A stretch of 64,000 nt of DNA from Vagococcus acidifermentans (GTDB lineage Bacteria > Bacillota > Bacilli > Lactobacillales > Vagococcaceae), in the NCBI RefSeq assembly GCF_003987655.1, contig NZ_NGKC01000001.1:124001-188000 (forward strand), read 5' to 3'. The notes below the pieces were generated by a model. The model ran no database searches. It was given only the letters and a program-made list of their open reading frames with translations, and had not been told where the DNA came from. Shown one piece after another: positions 59,958 through 64,000 of this stretch (position 1 is the first letter of the stretch; each line of letters starts with the position of its first letter). A program made the translations under genes and the position numbers.

Positions 59958-61775
59958 CTAATTATTGACATAACTTTCTGTCAGTTTCAGGAACTCATTG
60001 ACATCATCAACGATAATATCGATAGCAGACTGCCAAAAATCAGGCTGGTTCAACTCGACGCCAAGATGTTTCCTTGCCAAATCTTCAGTCGTCATTGATG
60101 CGGTATCGCGTAAAAGGGCGATGTAGTCATCTTCGAAGCTGCTGCCTTTTTCTTTTGCGTGTGCATAGATGCCCATGCTGAACAGGTAGCCGAAGGTGTA
60201 AGGGAAATTGTAAAACGGCACTGAATCAAAGTAGAAGTGCAGCTTGGCAGCCCAGAAATGCGGATGGTAGCTGCCTAAAGCATCTTGATAGGCTTCTTTT
60301 TGTGCAGCAACCATTAGCTCAGTGATTTCTTCATCCGTCAATACGCGTTCTTTTCTTTGGATATGGTAATTGTTCTCAAAAATGAAACGGGTATGGATGT
60401 TCATGAACATGGCAATCGCATTCTGAATTTTGACGTCCAGCAAATTGATTTTCTCCTCGACTGACTGGGCTTGGTTCAAGGTTGCATCCGCTACAATCAG
60501 CTCGGCGAAGGTGCTGGCTGTTTCCGCCACATTCATGGCATAGTCCTGGCTCATGTACGGCAAATCCCACATGACATGGGAGTGGTAGGCGTGTCCCAGC
60601 TCGTGTGCCAGTGTGGCGACTTCGTTTATTGATTCGCCGTAAGTCATGAAGATGCGCGACTCCTGACTTTCAGGCAGACTGGTGCAATAGCCGCCGGGCC
60701 GTTTGCCGGGGCGGTCTTCTGCTTCAATCCAGCTTTTTTCAAATGCCATCCGGGCAAAATCGGCCATTTTCGGACTGAAGCGGTTGAAATGCGTGATGAT
60801 AAATTCAGCCGCTTCGTCAAAGGTGAAGCGTTTTTCATTCAGCTCGCCCAGAATGACCGGAGCATCCTGGTCCTGCCAGTCCATTTTTTCTTTGCCGAAC
60901 AAATTGGCTTTGCGGGTCAGAAAGTCGGCGAACGGCGTTTTATTTTGGCTGATGGTCGCCCACATCTGCTCGAGTGTGTCTGCCTGCATGCGGTTATACT
61001 CCAACGGTATCGTTAAATGGTTGTCGATTTTGTGCAGCTGGTTGGCAGTCAGGCGGAACCCGTCCAGATGGTTGAGTGTATCTGCGAAGATGGCTGCCAT
61101 CTCGCCCCACGCTTTTTCCCATTTGTCAAATAACGCTTGCCGGACTGCCGCATCTTTGTCGCTCATCATTTTATTGAAGGCTTGTCCGGCTGAAAGCATG
61201 ATTTCTTTGCCGTCCTGTTCATAGGGAATCTGAATACCGGCAACGATTGTGTCGTAGTGGGTGCTCCACGCTGTAAAGCCGTCCAGCGACAGTTTGTTGA
61301 TGATGGCTTCTTCCTGTTCGCTCAGCAGCCGGCTGCCGTCGCGGCGCAACTCTGCCAGATTAAAGGCGACGCCCTGGGCTGCCAGCAAATCGGTCTGATT
61401 CAGCTGCTGCCAGTGGTCTTCTGACAATTCTGTGAGTTTTTTCGTCATAATCATTTTTGAATTGTCAAAGTCCGTCAGTCTGCTGTACAGTGAGGCCAAC
61501 AATGTATTGGCTTTTTTATTTGTCGTGTCAGCCGACTGGATGGCTGTGACAAAGCTGATGGTCTGGCTGAAGCCGTTGCCTGTGAGGGCCAGCTCGTTCA
61601 TAATGTCGGCAAAGGCGGTAAATCGAGGGGCATCCTGCTCCGGCTGCCAGTCTGTCACGCGTTTTGTAAAAGTTTCCAGCTGAGCATCCAACAGCGCAAT
61701 CCGCTCTTTCAGCGCGTCTGATTCGATGCCGCCGGCAAATAATGAATCCAAATCCCAAACTTGAGAATAAGTCAT
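59958..61775 (-). CDS. pepF: PepF, oligoendopeptidase F (M3B)
   Basis: This 605-residue cytosolic zinc peptidase cleaves oligopeptides of about 7-17 residues. The zinc motif HExxH is in 'VATLAHELGHAYHSHVM', with the downstream Glu in 'MNVAETASTFAELIVAD'. 'GKRPGGYCTSLPESQESRIF' and 'YHPHFWAAKLHFYFDSVPFYNFPYTFGYLF' (pattern only) are M3B features. I start at the ATG at 61775, 8 bases after AAGGAAG; a GTG at 61784 overlaps the ribosome site. Single-gene unit. Confidence 0.94.
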   Translation of the reverse strand: MTYSQVWDLDSLFAGGIESDALKERIALLDAQLETFTKRVTDWQPEQDAPRFTAFADIMNELALTGNGFSQTISFVTAIQSADTTNKKANTLLASLYSRLTDFDNSKMIMTKKLTELSEDHWQQLNQTDLLAAQGVAFNLAELRRDGSRLLSEQEEAIINKLSLDGFTAWSTHYDTIVAGIQIPYEQDGKEIMLSAGQAFNKMMSDKDAAVRQALFDKWEKAWGEMAAIFADTLNHLDGFRLTANQLHKIDNHLTIPLEYNRMQADTLEQMWATISQNKTPFADFLTRKANLFGKEKMDWQDQDAPVILGELNEKRFTFDEAAEFIITHFNRFSPKMADFARMAFEKSWIEAEDRPGKRPGGYCTSLPESQESRIFMTYGESINEVATLAHELGHAYHSHVMWDLPYMSQDYAMNVAETASTFAELIVADATLNQAQSVEEKINLLDVKIQNAIAMFMNIHTRFIFENNYHIQRKERVLTDEEITELMVAAQKEAYQDALGSYHPHFWAAKLHFYFDSVPFYNFPYTFGYLFSMGIYAHAKEKGSSFEDDYIALLRDTASMTTEDLARKHLGVELNQPDFWQSAIDIIVDDVNEFLKLTESYVNN

Positions 61776-61901
61776 AAATGGCACTTCCTTTCATACGGTT
61801 ACTTTTTATTATATCTTTCTTACTTTTGAAAAGAAAGCTGCGGATTGAAAATTTGTCCAAAATTAGGTAGCATAAAGAGTGTCGAAAAAAGGAGTCGTGT
61901 C

Positions 61902-62417
61902 ATGCATACAAAACATATAAAAAACGGCAATGTCTATCTCGGCGTTGCAATCGTTATGATGATTATTTTATTTATCAGTTCGTCGCAAACGTATGAGAAG
62001 CAGTCGCAAATTGCTTTGCTGGAAAAAATATTGAAGAATCAGCCGTTTAAAGACGCGCTGAGCGGGATTTCCTTCACGTACGGGGGAAGCGAGGTCAGCA
62101 TCGAAGCCAGCGGCTATTTTAAATTTGTGGAATTTTTTATCCGCAAAGGGGCGCACTTTTTCACGTACTTTATTTTGGGCGGGAGCTTTTATTTAGGCTT
62201 GTTCCCGCGGATAAAGAGTATTTGGCTGACCGGGCTGGTGTCATGGCTCGCTGCAACCGGCTATGCGGGACTGGACGAATTCCACCAGATGGTCACCGGC
62301 GGCCGGACACCGCTCTTTCAAGATGTGATGCTCGACAGTATCGGTGCGCTGACAGCTTGCGTCATCGCGATGGTGTTTGTTGCGTTCAGCGGGAGGAAAA
62401 AGCGGCGGAAACGGTAG
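61902..62417 (+). CDS. VanZ-family membrane protein
   Basis: This 171-residue membrane protein has four hydrophobic segments and the VanZ-like 'FIRKGAHFFTYFILGG' and 'GYAGLDEFHQMVTGGRTPLFQDVMLDSIG' pattern (acidic/His residues in the third loop). VanZ proteins modify sensitivity to lipoglycopeptides in some hosts, but most chromosomal members have no known role. The ATG at 61902 follows AAAGGAG; TTGAAA-17-TAGCAT upstream (about 61846-61874) is a plausible promoter. Confidence 0.88.
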   Translation: MHTKHIKNGNVYLGVAIVMMIILFISSSQTYEKQSQIALLEKILKNQPFKDALSGISFTYGGSEVSIEASGYFKFVEFFIRKGAHFFTYFILGGSFYLGLFPRIKSIWLTGLVSWLAATGYAGLDEFHQMVTGGRTPLFQDVMLDSIGALTACVIAMVFVAFSGRKKRRKR

Positions 62418-62492
62418 GCAGCTGGTTTTTGATTCTATGGCACAAGTTTGGTATGATGACAATGACAAGTGTATTGAGAAAGAGGTGTTATC

Positions 62493-63218
62493 ATGGCAGG
62501 ACATTCTAAGTGGAAGAATATTCAAGGCAGAAAAAATGCTCAGGATGCCAAGCGCGGAAAGATATTTCAAAAGCTGTCCCGGGAAATTTACATGGCGGCT
62601 AAAACAGGTGGTCCTGACCCGGATACTAATGCCAGTCTGCGGCTGGCCGTGGATAAAGCTAAATCGGCCAACATGCCGAACGACAACGTTCAGCGGGCTA
62701 TCAAGAAGGCAACGGCTTCCGGCGACGGCGAAAACTATGATGAAGTGGTTTATGAAGGGTACGGTCCCGGCGGTGTCGCCGTTCTGGTGCACGCATTAAC
62801 AGATAACCGCAACCGCACAGCGACGAACGTCAGAGTGGCATTTCAGAAAAACGGCGGTTCCTTAGGCGAGACTGGTTCAGTGAGCTACATGTTCGACCGC
62901 AAAGGCTACATTGCGATTGCGCGTGAAGGCTTAGCAGTTGATGAGGATACCATGCTGATGAGCGTCTTGGAAGCAGGCGGCGAAAATCTGGAAACGTCTG
63001 ATGAAGTGTTTGAAATTTATACCGACCCGCAAGACTTTGCAGCAGTCCGGGATTATTTGCAGGAAGAAGGCTATGTCCTTGACCAGGCAGAACTGACGAT
63101 GGTGCCGCAGACGCTTGTGGCAGTGGACGGCAGTCAGACCGAAAAAATCGAGAAAATGATTGATATGCTGGAAGACGATGATGATGTGTCAGAGGTGTTC
63201 ACATCTGCTGATTTATAA
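62493..63218 (+). CDS. yebC: YebC/PmpR-family translation factor or regulator
   Basis: This 241-residue protein begins '[23 protein letters not shown]', the invariant YebC N terminus (here residues 1-23), with '[24 protein letters not shown]' in the middle. The family was described as DNA-binding regulators; recent work ties members to relief of ribosome stalling at prolines, which would fit with the EF-P modification genes elsewhere in the window. AGAGGTG precedes the ATG. A terminator separates it from comGA. Confidence 0.95.
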   Translation: MAGHSKWKNIQGRKNAQDAKRGKIFQKLSREIYMAAKTGGPDPDTNASLRLAVDKAKSANMPNDNVQRAIKKATASGDGENYDEVVYEGYGPGGVAVLVHALTDNRNRTATNVRVAFQKNGGSLGETGSVSYMFDRKGYIAIAREGLAVDEDTMLMSVLEAGGENLETSDEVFEIYTDPQDFAAVRDYLQEEGYVLDQAELTMVPQTLVAVDGSQTEKIEKMIDMLEDDDDVSEVFTSADL

Positions 63219-63228
63219 AAATGTGACG

Positions 63229-63264
63229 AACAGACTCAGGTTTGAATGAGTCTGTTTTTTTTTT
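63229..63264 (+). terminator. yebC terminator
   Basis: AACAGACTCA / TGAGTCTGTT with an 8-base loop and a run of about eight T. Confidence 0.92.
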
Positions 63265-63286
63265 CGGAATTTAAGGTCAGGAGGTG

Positions 63287-64000
63287 ATGGCACTGACAGA
63301 AAAACAGGAAGACATAAAAAGGTATGCCCTTTCCCTTATCGGACACGGGCGCCGCCATCATGCGGATGATTTGTATTTGTTTCCGGTCAGGGACGGGTAT
63401 GAGCTTTCCTTCCGTTATGTGTCAGAAAAGAAAAGGTACGCCGAAGTGTCGCTGGCGCAAGGACAGAAACTTTTGCTGTTCTACAAGTTTATGGCGGAAA
63501 TGGATGTCTCGGAAAAACGCCGGCCGCAAGTCGGTGCAGGCACCATCGAAACGGCTGACGGAGCGCAGCGTCTGCGCTTTGCGACCATCGGCGAATACCG
63601 GAACCACGAAGCCATGGTGATCCGCTTTTTGTACGATATCCAGCAGGAGTCTGCCCTGTGTTTTCTGTTTCCGGAGCAGTATCGGCAGTTGGGCGAGCAG
63701 GTGCTGGATTACGGGCTGTATTTGTTTTCTGGACCGACCGGCTCCGGTAAGACAACGACGATGTACGCACTTGCCAGAACATTGATTCAAAAACGCCGGC
63801 GGCAGGTCATCACCGTTGAAGACCCGGTGGAAATCGAAGTTGCCGACTTTTTGCAACTGCAGGTGAATGCCAAAATCAACGTGGGTTATGAAGCGGCACT
63901 CAAATCATGCTTGCGGTTCCGGCCGGATATTCTGATTGTGGGGGAAATCAGGGACAGCGAGACCGCTAAAACTGCTGTCCGTGCAGCGCTGACGGGACAC
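63287..64000 (+). CDS. comGA: ComGA, competence pseudopilus assembly ATPase (runs off the right edge)
   Basis: This frame stays open to the last base (238 codons seen). It encodes the N-terminal two thirds of a GspE/PilB-type secretion ATPase: 'HHADDLYLFPVRDGYELSFR', Walker A 'SGPTGSGKTTTM' (about residue 158), the Asp box 'VITVEDPVEIE' and Walker B 'DILIVGEIRDSETA'. It powers the DNA-uptake pseudopilus; comGB and the rest should follow outside the window. The start is uncertain: GGAGGTGAT lies directly on the GTG/ATG at 63284-63289, so a CTG at 63293, 8 bases after AGGAGG, is also possible. Confidence 0.92.
   Translation, partial: MALTEKQEDIKRYALSLIGHGRRHHADDLYLFPVRDGYELSFRYVSEKKRYAEVSLAQGQKLLLFYKFMAEMDVSEKRRPQVGAGTIETADGAQRLRFATIGEYRNHEAMVIRFLYDIQQESALCFLFPEQYRQLGEQVLDYGLYLFSGPTGSGKTTTMYALARTLIQKRRRQVITVEDPVEIEVADFLQLQVNAKINVGYEAALKSCLRFRPDILIVGEIRDSETAKTAVRAALTGH

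Overview
This window is a continuous chromosomal stretch from a low-to-mid GC Gram-positive bacterium of the order Lactobacillales. The gene neighbourhoods (potABCD, adcCB, ymfF-ymfH-ymfI-rodZ-pgsA-cinA-recA, rny-ymdB-ricA-mutS-mutL, ruvAB, queA/tgt/yajC, adhE, mreCD followed by a SagA/PcsB-type hydrolase, yebC-comGA), strong AGGAGG ribosome sites, frequent GTG starts and intrinsic terminators all fit Carnobacteriaceae or Enterococcaceae. I cannot name the genus. There are no rRNA or tRNA genes, no CRISPR array and no intact insertion sequence.

Layout. 1-3190: end of the polyamine ABC transporter operon potABCD. 3295-9321: an AT-richer galactitol island with a kinase divergent from a DeoR regulator, EIIA-EIIB-EIIC, galactitol-1-phosphate dehydrogenase and tagatose-1,6-bisphosphate aldolase, which together take galactitol to triose phosphates. 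9322-9960: a gene-free stretch holding a candidate structured RNA. 9971-15951: ispE, zinc importer adcCB, purR, glmU, prs. 16055-18450 (minus): RDD protein, sppA, mscL. 18720-26020: the EF-P-modification genes ymfFHI, then rodZ, pgsA, cinA, recA. 26605-36123: RNase Y, an oxidoreductase, ymdB, ricA, mutS, mutL and a fused maf-msrB. 36172-40131: a Rossmann protein, a GH1 glycosidase, ruvAB.

40298-41141 carries two tandem copies of a previously unannotated small module: a 28-residue holin-like toxin with a convergent antisense RNA, read here as a duplicated type I toxin-antitoxin locus. 41337-44463 (minus) is a MacAB-type efflux/export system. 44697-46106 holds small accessory genes and a HhH-GPD glycosylase. 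46428-48522 is a translationally coupled trio: free-standing lipoyl domain, lipoyl synthase, lipoate ligase. 48622-52040 holds queA, tgt, yajC and a ComN-like gene; between queA and tgt on the minus strand lies a ~330-nt RNA candidate with its own promoter, long closing helix and terminator. 52173-57831: adhE, mreC, mreD and a secreted NlpC/P60 hydrolase with two WalR-like boxes. 57959-59824: an Rgg regulator divergent from a PH-like protein and a small membrane protein. 59958-64000: pepF (minus), vanZ-like, yebC and the start of comGA.

The items most worth follow-up are the two structured RNAs (49654-49982 minus and 9568-9803 plus), the tandem toxin/antisense-RNA pair, the lipoyl-domain/LipA/LplA mini-operon, the Maf-MsrB fusion with an internal ribosome site, and the paired WalR boxes. 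All functional calls come from reading protein motifs and gene context; no database search was run.
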